Below, one piece after another: positions 28,397 through 36,635 of a DNA stretch of 40,469 bases (the stretch's first letter is position 1; every line of letters starts with the position of its first letter). The DNA is from DAXETY01 sp051155755 (GTDB lineage: Bacteria; Desulfobacterota; Desulfobacteria; Desulfobacterales; SG8-13): positions 1 through 40,469 of the forward strand of contig DAXETY010000095.1 of assembly GCA_051155755.1 (NCBI GenBank). Reading direction: 5' to 3'. Position numbers and translations under genes: made by a program. The notes beneath the pieces were generated by a model. It saw nothing but the letters and a program-made list of their open reading frames with translations, was not told where the DNA came from and did not search any database.

Positions 28397-28478
28397 AGCG
28401 CTTTGCCGCCGGTTGCCGGCCGCGCGGGATGCGGCCGGCAACCGGGGCAACCTCCCCCCTGAGATGTCTCAAAGCGCT
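28397..28478. repeat. Nested inverted repeats with a 15-bp perfect core
   Basis: A perfect 15-bp inverted repeat (28409-28423 with 28431-28445, 7-nt loop) lies inside an outer 9-bp inverted repeat AGCGCTTTG/CAAAGCGCT (28397-28405 with 28470-28478) that reaches the stop codon of the selenoprotein gene. No T-run follows in either direction. It may terminate or stabilise both transcripts or be a REP-like element. The rest of 28216-28396 shows no gene. Confidence 0.7.
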
Positions 28479-29796
28479 ACATGGCGGTTTCGGGGTGAAA
28501 CACGTTGACCTCATTGAGGTCATCGCCGAGGTATTCGCGCTCGTTGGGACCCAGGATGCCCAGGGACAGGCAAATCAGGGTCCACAGGTGCACCACGTGG
28601 TACCCGCCGCCGAAGTGCTCGCTGAGTTCGTGAATCTGGGCATGGCAGTTGTGGCATCCGGCAATGCAATAAGCCGCTCCGGTCTTCTGGATCTGCTCGT
28701 CTTTGATTTTGCCGAACTGCAGGCGCTGATCTTTGAAACCCGATTGCAGAAAGCCCCCGCCGCCGCCGCAACAGTAGTTGTTGGAGCGGTTGGGCTGCAT
28801 GTCGATGAAATTTTCTTCGCCCACGATGGACTTGACCACGAAGCGCAGGTCTTCGGCGATGGGGTCGCCGTAGCTTTTCCGCACGATCTGGCAGGGATCC
28901 TGGACCGTGAACTTGATCTTCAGGTCCTTGTTCCAGTCGGAGTTGACTTTGAGTTTGCCCTCCCGGATCCACTTGGCGTAGTATTCGTAGATGTTCTTGA
29001 CCTCGAAGTCATGCTCGATGTTGAATTTTTTCAGTCCGGCCCGGACTGAGAAAGTGACGTGCCCTCACTCGGTGTTGAGGAACGTCTTGCACCCCAGCTT
29101 GGTGGCCTGGTTGGCGGTGGTGCGGGTGACGTGCTCCCAGGCCTCGTCGTCGGCCAGAAACATGCAGTAGTTCTCACCGGCCCAGCCGTAGCTGCCGTAG
29201 GTCCAGTCCGCCCCGGCGACGTGAAGCACCTTCCAGAGGGGAACCAGTTCATCCGGCTCGGTCACCGGCTCGCGCGAGTTCTGATTCAAAAAGAACTCGG
29301 CGCCCTGCTTGTCGATGGGCGCCTGCATGTCGGCAAATTCCGGCTGCGCTTCCCGGTATTCCTCCAGCACGTCTTCCACGACAAACTTGAAATCATCCGG
29401 CGAGGCGCCCATGGCGCTGGTGCTCTCGTTTCGCAGGGCCATGTCGCAGGAGCCCAGGATCCCCTTGGGCCGCTCTTCCCGCGGCCGCAGCGCCCGGGCA
29501 TGATAGATCAGCTGGGGGATGTCGATCTTCATCGGACAGACATAGATGCAGCGCTGGCACATGGTGCACATCCAGGGCCAGTCGGATTTCTTGATCTCCT
29601 CATCCATGCCCAGGGCCGCCATGCGCAGAAATTTGCGCGGATCCAACCCGTCCAGACCCGTGGCCGGACATCCGGAAGCGCAGGCGCCGCAGGTAAGGCA
29701 AAGATTTAAATTGCCGCCTTCCGGCAGGAGCTCTTTGACCTTGTCGATGAATGTCGACTGCCTTTTGCCGCCGAGTTTAAGGACCTGATCTGCCAT
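28477..29796 (-). CDS. HdrD/DsrK-like Fe-S oxidoreductase, selenocysteine-containing (in-frame UGA)
   Basis: Reading through TGA at 29065-29067 gives a 439-residue protein with Sec at 244. The N-terminus has two 4Fe-4S motifs (CLTCGACASGCP, Cys33-43; CTMCQRCIYVCP, Cys77-87). Two CCG-type domains follow: the first ends in NTE-U-GH, where relatives have Cys in TECGH-like segments; the second has NNYCCGGGGGF and CIAGCHNCH. UGA thus replaces a cluster cysteine. Fifteen nt after the UGA lies a 7-bp hairpin (29031-29037 with 29043-29049, loop starting GG in the RNA). Such proteins move electrons between disulfides or quinones and Fe-S partners at the membrane. No HdrE-like gene is adjacent. Confidence 0.88.
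29031..29049 (-). promoter_or_regulatory. Bacterial SECIS-like hairpin after the UGA
   Basis: On the minus strand a perfect 7-bp stem UCAGUCC/GGACUGA encloses GGGCC. The UGA-to-loop distance is 22 nt, and the loop begins with G, within the limits known for bacterial SECIS elements (16-37 nt, G in the first two loop positions). A further three A-U pairs lie beyond one mismatch. Confidence 0.7.
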
Positions 29797-29850
29797 CGGT
29801 TTCCCTCCTATCGGCTAAAATTTCAACGGCTGCAGCAGCGGCCGCCACGA

Positions 29851-29870
29851 TTATGAGTATATTCTCATAA
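29851..29870. promoter_or_regulatory. Palindromic operator candidate
   Basis: TTATGAG (29851-29857) and CTCATAA (29864-29870) form a perfect inverted repeat with a 6-bp centre. It covers the expected transcription start of the selenoprotein promoter, a typical repressor position. It does not fit CRP (TGTGA-N6-TCACA), FNR or Rex consensus, so the regulator is unknown. Confidence 0.6.
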
Positions 29871-29873
29871 CTA

Positions 29874-29902
29874 TTTATACGCGCCGAAGTTTCATGTGTC
29901 AA
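29874..29902 (-). promoter_or_regulatory. Strong sigma-70 type promoter of the selenoprotein gene
   Basis: On the minus strand TTGACA (29897-29902), a 17-bp spacer and TATAAA (29874-29879) are near consensus. The predicted start at ~29867 falls inside the palindrome and leaves a ~70-nt leader before ATG 29796. Confidence 0.75.
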
Positions 29903-29986
29903 CAGGAAAAAAGGGGAAAAAGCGGTTGAAACCGTGAGGCGCAACGGGCACGGAAACGCCAGTCGCTGATCCGGATGCCATTGTTT

Positions 29987-30691
29987 TCAGCCGCGCTTGA
30001 AACCGGGACAGCCGGTCATCTCCGCATGTTTGCGGCTGCCGGGGTACTGGCGGCAGATCTCCGGCCGCACATCATGGATCCGGCATTCCCATTGGTTCTG
30101 AGACGGAATCTTGCGAAGCCATGGGCAGGGACTGCCGGATTGGCCCGGACCGGGCCTTTGCCACATCCGGTAGGCGAAGCTGCCGTCGGCTCGTTTGATC
30201 CGCCGCACTTTCTGCAGGATGTCCGATCTGCCCAGCGCCTGCCAGCGCCGGCAGTCGGCTTCGGTGAGCTGATCGTAGTAGTCCAGGTTGCGGCAGCAGT
30301 GCCCGCACTGGCGGCAGGCAAAGGACGCCATTTCGGTAAGCAGCCACAGGCCGGGTTCATTGGTAGGCTCCGATACCCCCGGCTGGACCGGGGTTCTGAA
30401 AACCCGGCGGCACACCGCGGCGACAACCTCCAGGGAAGGCCGGGTCGACGCCAACTCCCGGCAGATGCGAATGCCTAATTCGCGGGGACTGATGGGAACC
30501 ATGTTCCCCCCGCGTTCAGACATCCACAGCCGTTCATCCCGGGAAGTTCCCGAAATGATGGCACGCTTTTCAAAAACCAGCGGAAAGAGTTCGAGAAAGA
30601 GCGTGGTTTGCGGTCCGTATTGGGCAAAATCCGCCCGGATGGCGGACAGCGCCTCCTCGCGGGTCATGAATATGCGATCTTGTGGCGGCAT
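29987..30691 (-). CDS. YkgJ-type cysteine-cluster (zinc/iron-chelating) family protein
   Basis: The 234-residue protein has the cysteine arrangement of the YkgJ/CxxCxxCC family: CRQCGHCC (~125-132), then SPCPWL and CRIHDVRPEICRQYP, which together bind a metal, plus a final Cys in TGCPGF. The N-terminal ~115 residues are variable. Biological role of the family is unknown. AAAGG lies 7-8 nt before the ATG at 30691. The gap to the divergent-in-use promoter of the downstream gene is short, so the two are probably separate units. Confidence 0.85.
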   Translation of the reverse strand: MPPQDRIFMTREEALSAIRADFAQYGPQTTLFLELFPLVFEKRAIISGTSRDERLWMSERGGNMVPISPRELGIRICRELASTRPSLEVVAAVCRRVFRTPVQPGVSEPTNEPGLWLLTEMASFACRQCGHCCRNLDYYDQLTEADCRRWQALGRSDILQKVRRIKRADGSFAYRMWQRPGPGQSGSPCPWLRKIPSQNQWECRIHDVRPEICRQYPGSRKHAEMTGCPGFKRG

Positions 30692-30742
30692 CGGAAGCCT
30701 TTGAAATTAGAGATTCGTCCGTTTTAATCTGGTTGTATCGTG

Positions 30743-30993
30743 TTACTCACAATGGGTCCACATTCGAATCACATGACCTTCTTTTCCTCATCAAGATTCT
30801 GATATACGAAACAATGTTCTATATTTATACGACGCGAACAGGCTTCCTTCAAGTCCACGATTCGCGTTTCACAAGGCGAAGACGTCTGATACGGATTGTC
30901 ACGCAGGATTGCAAGCAGGGCCTCCGCATTTGAGCGCAACCCGGCAGCAGATATTTTTTGCACCTTCCATGTGTTTTTCGTTATCCTGCATTG
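30743..30993 (-). pseudogene. Decayed Txe/YoeB-type toxin gene
   Basis: The frame contains ISAAGLRSNAEALLAILRD, NPYQ, SRRINIEHCFVYQ and LDEEKKV, matching the ribonuclease toxin family Txe/YoeB. The reading frame breaks at 30769-30774. One missing nucleotide moves the frame to VIRMWTHCE and then TAA 30743-30745, which is the expected C-terminus. The N-terminal half is also disturbed, with no in-frame ATG near the expected start. No antitoxin frame of the Phd/YefM type is visible upstream. The toxin is thus inactive here. The open stretch from 31110 that covers it is not a genuine gene. Confidence 0.75.
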
Positions 30994-31331
30994 GTTTAAG
31001 CCGCCTGACACGCTGATTGATGTCCGAATAAAGTCTGTAAAAACTGTCCTCTGGCTCAATATGCGAGAGTGGAGCTCATTTTCGTTCTTTTTAATCGACT
31101 CACTTTGCAAATAAAATCTGTCAAAAATAAATTGAATATGTTTCAGGCATTTGCTATTTTAATTTTTTTGTAATAATTCCAGTGTCATTTTTAAACATGG
31201 GAGTTCCGATCTGAAGATCAGAAGACCTTGAAAGTTCATTCGTGATATGAGCGATAAGAACAGGTTGGAAGAAACGATTCCGCTGTCCAAGCAAAAGGCA
31301 AGTTAAGTTTTCTACAGGAGAAGCTTACGAC
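30994..31331. other. A+T-rich intergenic stretch upstream of the DUF4160 gene
   Basis: No gene is supported. A 19-codon frame (31247-31306) with no ribosome site is probably chance. The A+T-rich part at 31120-31180 may hold the promoter of the DUF4160/DUF2442 pair. The base composition differs from the flanks and, with the decayed toxin, suggests acquired DNA. Confidence 0.4.
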
Positions 31332-31577
31332 ATGCCCACGGTATTGAGATCCGGCCCATACCGCTTATATTTTTACAGTCACGAACCCAACGAACCACCG
31401 CATGTGCATGTTGATCGGGATGATCAGTCCTGCAAATTTTGGCTTCAACCTGTAGCCCTCGCTACCAACCTGGGCTTTAGCGCCAAGGAACTGCGTGATG
31501 TGGAAAAACTGGTCACCGACAACCAACGGGTGCTTCTGGAGGCTTGGCATGAGTTTTTCGGACATGAAGCCCGGTGA
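31332..31577 (+). CDS. DUF4160 family protein
   Basis: The 81-residue protein is a typical DUF4160 member: an opening strand with SGPYRLYFYSHEPNEPPHVHV, then a helix with FSAKELRDVEKLV and a C-terminal LLEAWHEFFG. AGGAG lies ~12 nt before the ATG. Its last 29 bp overlap the DUF2442 gene. DUF4160/DUF2442 pairs are widespread and are suspected toxin-antitoxin-like modules, but I know of no firm assignment for this pair. Confidence 0.87.
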   Translation: MPTVLRSGPYRLYFYSHEPNEPPHVHVDRDDQSCKFWLQPVALATNLGFSAKELRDVEKLVTDNQRVLLEAWHEFFGHEAR

Positions 31578-31824
31578 ACGGGTCAAGGATGTACACTTTA
31601 CCGAAGACCGCTTAAGTGTGGACCTGGTCGACGGACGCACGATCAGCGTCCCGCTGGCATGGTATCCCCGGCTTCTGCACGCCTCTGCCGACCAGCGTAA
31701 AAACTGGGAGCTTTGCGGCGGCGGCTTTGGTATCCATTGGCCCGATATTGATGAAGATCTAAGCACCGAAGGTCTGCTAAGAGGTGCCCCGGCACCACGC
31801 CGGAACGTATCCGATGTGGCTTAA
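31549..31824 (+). CDS. DUF2442 family protein
   Basis: The 91-residue protein has the DUF2442 pattern: strand VKDVHFTEDRLSVDLVDGRTISVPLAWYPRL followed by a helix and the terminal FGIHWPDIDEDLSTEGLL (given by its ends). The start at ATG 31549 has GGAGG 6 nt upstream, inside the DUF4160 gene. The two frames overlap by 29 bp, so translation is coupled. The C-terminal ~12 residues are variable. Confidence 0.87.
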   Translation: MSFSDMKPGERVKDVHFTEDRLSVDLVDGRTISVPLAWYPRLLHASADQRKNWELCGGGFGIHWPDIDEDLSTEGLLRGAPAPRRNVSDVA

Positions 31825-31843
31825 GCTTTGAAGTTTACGAGCT

Positions 31844-31876
31844 CATAGGGGACGTCATAGGGGACGTATAACGTCC
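31844..31876. repeat. Tandem 12-bp repeat plus GGACGT palindrome
   Basis: CATAGGGGACGT occurs twice head to tail (31844-31855, 31856-31867). The second copy ends in an inverted repeat GGACGT-ATA-ACGTCC (31862-31876). This lies between the convergent DUF2442 and SLC12 genes. The motif resembles ends of REP/RAYT-type repeats found in several bacteria; no transposase is nearby. Confidence 0.6.
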
Positions 31877-31936
31877 ATGTAATTGTGCGTTTCTAGATCA
31901 TCGTCCAGTTTTTCCCCCGCCTCAAAAAAGTGTGTT

Positions 31937-34189
31937 TTACGCCAACGCCTTCTCCTGGCCGGAATCCAAGGTGAACACCGCCGAGGATCCCAGCTTTTCG
32001 ACCTTCCGCCGGAACCTTTCGAAATCAGGCTGTCCGTCTTCCGGCATCGGGATGAGGTTCAGATCCGCCCCGGGCACCTGGTTATTGTCGCCGGTGGAGT
32101 CCGCACCGACCCACACCTCCACGTTGGGTATCCGGGCCAGTTCGGCCAGTCGCTGCAGGTAGTCCTCGGCCTGGGTGATCGAATCGTTGTCCTTGACCTT
32201 GCAGACGAATTTTAATGATGCATCCCAGTTTTTTTTGAGCTTGTAGGCGGTCAAGACGGCCAGATCCTGGTTTCCGATGTCCATGCTCAAGTCCCAATCC
32301 GGGCTTCTGTCGCGGAACCACACGTTCAGGCGGCTGTGGTTGCCCAGATCGGCCTCGGGATGTTGATGATAGAGCAGAACCCCGCACCTTCTTTCCACCG
32401 CGATGCCGATCAGTTCGCTGAGCTCTTTTTCCTGGTCGGTGGAAGACGGCATAGTGAAAAAAATGACATTGGGTTTAAAAAAGGTTCCGGCGAAAGTTTC
32501 GATACCGGCCTGCAGGTTGTCACCGAAGGTCGCCGCGGAAATCACCGTCCAGGAGGCGAAGACCTTTTCCTCGCGAAAATCATCGCTGAGCTCCTCCAGC
32601 CCGTCGGCCATTTCTTCCTCTCCGGCCCTGTCGGTCAGACCGACCAGTTTCAAAAAACCTTTGGGGAAGGAAATGTCCCGGACAAGAGGAAAATTGCCCT
32701 TGGCCACCTTGAGGTTTTTCACCGGTACCAGCAGATTGGCTTTCCAGGTACGCTCGTCGGATGCGGCCAGGTCGGCCACCTTTTTGGCCGCCCACTCCGC
32801 CAGGGCCACGAAAAGACCGCTGCGGACGTCGCCGAAAGGAGCCTTTAAATGTTTTCGGATCAGAAATCCGTGGATCACCAGAACGACGACCACCGCCACC
32901 AGGCTGAAGGTCGGATTCACGATGACCATGGCAAAAATGCAGCCCACCGCCCCCAGCAAGGAAACCACGCGGGGAATTCGAAACAGGGGCCGGAAGCTCA
33001 CCAGCTTCATACTCTGTTCGAGCAAAACCACCACGTTGATCATGGCATAGGTGATCAGAAAAAACATGGTGATCAAAGGCGCAACGGCATTGAGGTTGCG
33101 CAGCATCAGCGCCCCGAAAACGATCAGGGCCGTAAGCAGCAGCGCATTTCGAGGCTCTCCTTTGCGGGTGCGGCGGGCAAACCAGCCGCCTTTGGGCAGG
33201 ATTCGATGGTCCCCCAGGGCCTGGAGAATCCTGGGCGCCCCGACAAAAGAAGACAGCGCAGAGGAGAACGTGGCCCCTAACAGCCCTGCAACCACCGCAG
33301 GCCCCCAGAAGGCCTTGTCAATCATTATGGTGTAATTGGACGTCAACTCTTCGGTCGTCGCCGAGCGAGCCAACCAGTAGGCCAGAAGCAGATAAATGAC
33401 CAGGCTCAGTCCGATCGCCGAAAGGGTGCCCAGCGGAATGCTGCGGCGGGGGTTTTTGAGCTCCCCGCTCATGTTGGCCCCGGCCATGATGCCGGTCGAG
33501 GCAGGGAAAAACACGGCAAACACGACCCAGAAGCCGACGCCGGCAAAATCATTTTCCGGCGAACCCCGAAAATCGCCCCACCAGACGACATCGTGCTGCA
33601 TCGAGCCCTGAAAGGCGGCAACGGCAATGGATATCAGCGACAGGCCGATGATGGCCATAATCAGGTATTGGATGCGGAAAGCCAGCCCCGCACTGATAAA
33701 TGCGATGATAAACAGAACCGCAAACACCCCCAGATCCACCAGCAGCCCGGGATGTTCGGGGAAGACCCACTGCCAACCCGCTCGGAACCCGAATATGTAC
33801 ATGGACACTGCCAGCGCCTGGGACAGGTACAGCGGAATTCCGATGCTTCCACCCACCTCCAGTCCGAGCGATTGGGAAATGATGTTGAAGGCGCCGCCGG
33901 CACCGATACGGATGTTGGTGGTGATGGATGACAGCGACAGACCCGTAAAAGCGGTGATCCCGATGGACAGCACGATGATCAGCGCTCCGCCGAGGAGACC
34001 GCCGTTTCCGACGACCCAACCCTCCCGCAGGTACATGATCACCCCGAGGATGGTCAGCAGCGTGGGCGTAAACACGCCGCCAAAGGTCCCGTACAGTGCT
34101 TTCTGGGGCGCTTCCTTTTTTTCGACCTGCTCCTGCAGGTCCTCACCGTTGGATGGACGAGAGTCATCGTTGGATGCTGATTCTGCCAT
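31937..34189 (-). CDS. Bacterial SLC12-family (cation-chloride cotransporter-like) transporter
   Basis: The 750-residue protein has a short charged N-terminus followed by ~12 transmembrane helices (about 38-480). The first-helix motif YGTFGGVFTPTLLTILGVIMYLR (cited by its ends YGTFGG and MYLR) and the segments IRIGAGGAFNIISQSLGLEVG, FPASTGIMAGANMSGELKNPRRSIP and SSALSSFVGAPRILQALG are typical of SLC12. A ~250-residue cytosolic C-terminal domain follows. Coupling ions are not readable from sequence. GAAGG precedes the ATG. It diverges from the lytic transglycosylase gene across a ~660-bp gap that contains a 20-bp palindrome. Confidence 0.9.
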   Translation of the reverse strand: MAESASNDDSRPSNGEDLQEQVEKKEAPQKALYGTFGGVFTPTLLTILGVIMYLREGWVVGNGGLLGGALIIVLSIGITAFTGLSLSSITTNIRIGAGGAFNIISQSLGLEVGGSIGIPLYLSQALAVSMYIFGFRAGWQWVFPEHPGLLVDLGVFAVLFIIAFISAGLAFRIQYLIMAIIGLSLISIAVAAFQGSMQHDVVWWGDFRGSPENDFAGVGFWVVFAVFFPASTGIMAGANMSGELKNPRRSIPLGTLSAIGLSLVIYLLLAYWLARSATTEELTSNYTIMIDKAFWGPAVVAGLLGATFSSALSSFVGAPRILQALGDHRILPKGGWFARRTRKGEPRNALLLTALIVFGALMLRNLNAVAPLITMFFLITYAMINVVVLLEQSMKLVSFRPLFRIPRVVSLLGAVGCIFAMVIVNPTFSLVAVVVVLVIHGFLIRKHLKAPFGDVRSGLFVALAEWAAKKVADLAASDERTWKANLLVPVKNLKVAKGNFPLVRDISFPKGFLKLVGLTDRAGEEEMADGLEELSDDFREEKVFASWTVISAATFGDNLQAGIETFAGTFFKPNVIFFTMPSSTDQEKELSELIGIAVERRCGVLLYHQHPEADLGNHSRLNVWFRDRSPDWDLSMDIGNQDLAVLTAYKLKKNWDASLKFVCKVKDNDSITQAEDYLQRLAELARIPNVEVWVGADSTGDNNQVPGADLNLIPMPEDGQPDFERFRRKVEKLGSSAVFTLDSGQEKALA

Positions 34190-34852
34190 GGTGAACCTTC
34201 AAACGTATGGGTTGTGCCTTCGACTTTTGCCTTTCACCGAGTGTGCGGCTGAAGAAAGCCTTGAATATAAAATTTTTCCCAGCTGCAGCGGGTTCGGAAT
34301 GGGGTAGAATCCCCATTTGGATGCGCCTTGCAAACCAAATACACTCCTGAGGGAAAGTAGTCGGCGGCCTTTCCTTCGAAATGCAAGGTACGAAAAAACC
34401 GAAATTAGGGCGACAGGAACGAAATAATGCGCTTTTTTGAATTTCCGGGGACAAACCGAACTGCCTGACCGGACCGGCGTCCCTGTTTACTTCCAGAATC
34501 CCGGCGCATGGTCGATTCCCAGCTTTCTGCCCCCCTCGGTTCCGTTAAAAGACCCCTCTCGGTCTAGCCGGCAAGCAGTCCCGCTGTGGTTCGAAAGATG
34601 GCCAATTCGCGGCTGAATGAAAAAACCGCTTTTGGGTAAAGCCCAAAATATCTTTTGTGACCCGGGTGCCGGAATCAAAACTTGGAACCGGTAAGGGTGC
34701 TCGCCGCATCGTGCGGCCGGTATCATGGCCTTCCATTTTTCAACCGGTGGTTGCGCGGCGTGGCAGACTGTGCCAAAATTTCAAAATCTAAATTTATTGC
34801 GCTGCCTGGTTGCCTGAACAAATCGACATTCGAATCGATGCGGAGCTTACGG
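34190..34852. other. Divergent intergenic region with a palindrome
   Basis: This region separates the divergent transporter and transglycosylase genes. AATGGGG (34298-34304) and CCCCATT (34311-34317) form a perfect 7-bp inverted repeat around a 6-nt centre, located upstream of a TATATT -10-like element for the transporter gene. No other gene is supported; in-frame upstream ATG codons of the transglycosylase (34682, 34838) are treated as alternative starts. Confidence 0.5.
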
Positions 34853-36355
34853 ATGCGAAACTTTCGCTTTGACGGAATTCTGAAGGTATTCTGCCTATGG
34901 ATTGCTCTGATTTTGTGTTTTCCATCGATCTGTCGTACCCAGAGCCCGGTCTCGGATCCGGATGTCAGCGGAAACGAACCGGCAGAAGGCGAGCCGCTCC
35001 ATGTCCGGGGCGATTTCAACCTCGCTCTGGTTCCATGGAAAGGCGACTATGATGAGATGGTCCAGCGCAGGATGATTCGAATTGTCGTCCCCTATTCCCC
35101 GACCCATTATTTCCTGGACGGTGCCACCGAGCGCGGCGTTGTCGCCGCCGCAGGTCGTCAGTTTGAACAGGTCGTCAATCGCAGAGAAAACCTGAGAACC
35201 CGGCTGGTGCACGTTGTGTTCATTCCGGTGTTGCGAAGCCGGATGATCCAGTACCTGACCGACGGCCTGGGCGATATCGCAGCGGGCAACATCACCATCA
35301 CCGACCGACTCCAGGAAAAGGTCGATTTTTCCGAGCCGGTCCTGCGAAATTCAGAGGAAATCATTGTCACCGGCCCAGACGCACCGGAGATCCGGACCGT
35401 CGAAGACCTCGCCGGAAAAGAGGTTTATGTTCAGAGCTTCAGCAGCTACGATGCATCCTTGACGGCCCTCAACCGGGAATTCGAGCAGAAGGGGCTTTCA
35501 CCCATAAAGATCGAGGTGGTGGACGAACTGCTGGAACCCGATGAGATTCTCGAAATGGTTCATGCAGGACTGTTCCCGGCCACAGTGATTGACCGGCATT
35601 TGGCGGAATTCTGGAGCCAGGTATTGCCGGATCTCACCGTTCGCTCAGACCTTGTTATCGCTTCCGGACGCGATATTGCCTGGGCATTTCGCAAGGAGAG
35701 TCCGAGATTAAAAGAAGTGCTGAATCAATTCGTTCGAAACCACCGCCACAGAACCAAGTTCGGCAACATCATCTTCCGGCGCTATCTGCAAAACACGACC
35801 TGGGTGCGAAACACAAACGCAACAGCCGACCGGCAAAGATTTGACACGGCGTTTCCGTTCTTTCAGGAATTCGGACAGCAATATGATCTTGATCCCCTCT
35901 TGCTCACGGCGTTGGGCTACCAGGAATCCAGACTCGACCAGAGCACCATAAGCCCGGCCGGTGCAATCGGCGTGATGCAGCTTCTGCCCCGAACCGGAGC
36001 TGCGATGCAGGTGGGCGACATCACGAAATTGGAGCCCAATATTCACGCCGGAACGCGTTATCTGCATCAACTCATCACTCGTGTCAGCAGCCCCGAGGTC
36101 GATTCCTTGAACACCATTTTCTTGGCCCTTGCGTCCTATAACGCCGGTCAAACCCGCATCAGCCGGCTGCGCCGCCAGACCGCCCAAAACGGTTTGAATC
36201 CCAACGTGTGGATCAACCATGTCGAATTGGCCGTTGCGCGCGAGATCGGTCGCGAAACCGTTCAGTATGTTCGCAATGTCTACAAGTATTTCCTTGCCTA
36301 CCGGCGCGTGGAAGCCAAACGAGCCCAGCGCTCATCCAATGTTGCAACCCAATAG
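34853..36355 (+). CDS. MltF-like lytic transglycosylase with solute-binding domain
   Basis: The ~500-residue protein has a signal peptide (~1-30), a periplasmic SBP_bac_3-type domain (~60-320) and a C-terminal SLT domain (~335-490). The catalytic Glu is in LGYQESRLDQ, followed by SPAGAIGVMQLLP and LASYNAG. This arrangement is that of MltF, which cleaves peptidoglycan with the substrate-binding domain acting as a regulator. Start chosen at ATG 34853 because CGGAG lies 7 nt upstream and the signal peptide begins there. Confidence 0.9.
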   Translation: MRNFRFDGILKVFCLWIALILCFPSICRTQSPVSDPDVSGNEPAEGEPLHVRGDFNLALVPWKGDYDEMVQRRMIRIVVPYSPTHYFLDGATERGVVAAAGRQFEQVVNRRENLRTRLVHVVFIPVLRSRMIQYLTDGLGDIAAGNITITDRLQEKVDFSEPVLRNSEEIIVTGPDAPEIRTVEDLAGKEVYVQSFSSYDASLTALNREFEQKGLSPIKIEVVDELLEPDEILEMVHAGLFPATVIDRHLAEFWSQVLPDLTVRSDLVIASGRDIAWAFRKESPRLKEVLNQFVRNHRHRTKFGNIIFRRYLQNTTWVRNTNATADRQRFDTAFPFFQEFGQQYDLDPLLLTALGYQESRLDQSTISPAGAIGVMQLLPRTGAAMQVGDITKLEPNIHAGTRYLHQLITRVSSPEVDSLNTIFLALASYNAGQTRISRLRRQTAQNGLNPNVWINHVELAVAREIGRETVQYVRNVYKYFLAYRRVEAKRAQRSSNVATQ

Positions 36356-36635
36356 CGAAAACGGAGGCACGGGTGTGAAATGATGCGTTTGTTTGCGTTT
36401 TAATGATCTTTTGAATTCGTTTTTAAAATCCGGAAATGATGCGTTGGCAAGACCTTCAGGTAAGCTAAACGATCCGAAGAGTTATCAATCATGCCGGAAT
36501 TACTGAGTTGCGAGGTTTGGAATTCATATAATAGAAAAACGCATAATTTCACGTCCGCACGTCCTTGAGGCGGTTTTATACAACCGATCCCAGAGGAGTC
36601 CCGAAAGCCGTGTCAACCAAAAATCGAGATGAGCT
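36356..36635. repeat. Intergenic gap with a 13-bp direct repeat
   Basis: GAAATGATGCGTT occurs at 36377-36389 and again at 36433-36445, 56 bp apart. No gene or terminator is evident here; the repeat may be chance or a binding site pair. Confidence 0.4.

Noticed and set aside
29851..29870. CRP/FNR or Rex site
   Set aside because: Half-sites TTATGA/TCATAA are separated by 8 bp, not the CRP or FNR spacing, and the sequence does not fit Rex.
31005..31110. Upstream part of the 113-codon minus-strand frame as an antitoxin
   Set aside because: No Phd/YefM-type similarity; the frame only extends by chance across the decayed toxin.
31247..31306. 19-codon peptide upstream of DUF4160
   Set aside because: No ribosome site and no sign of conservation visible; could be chance.
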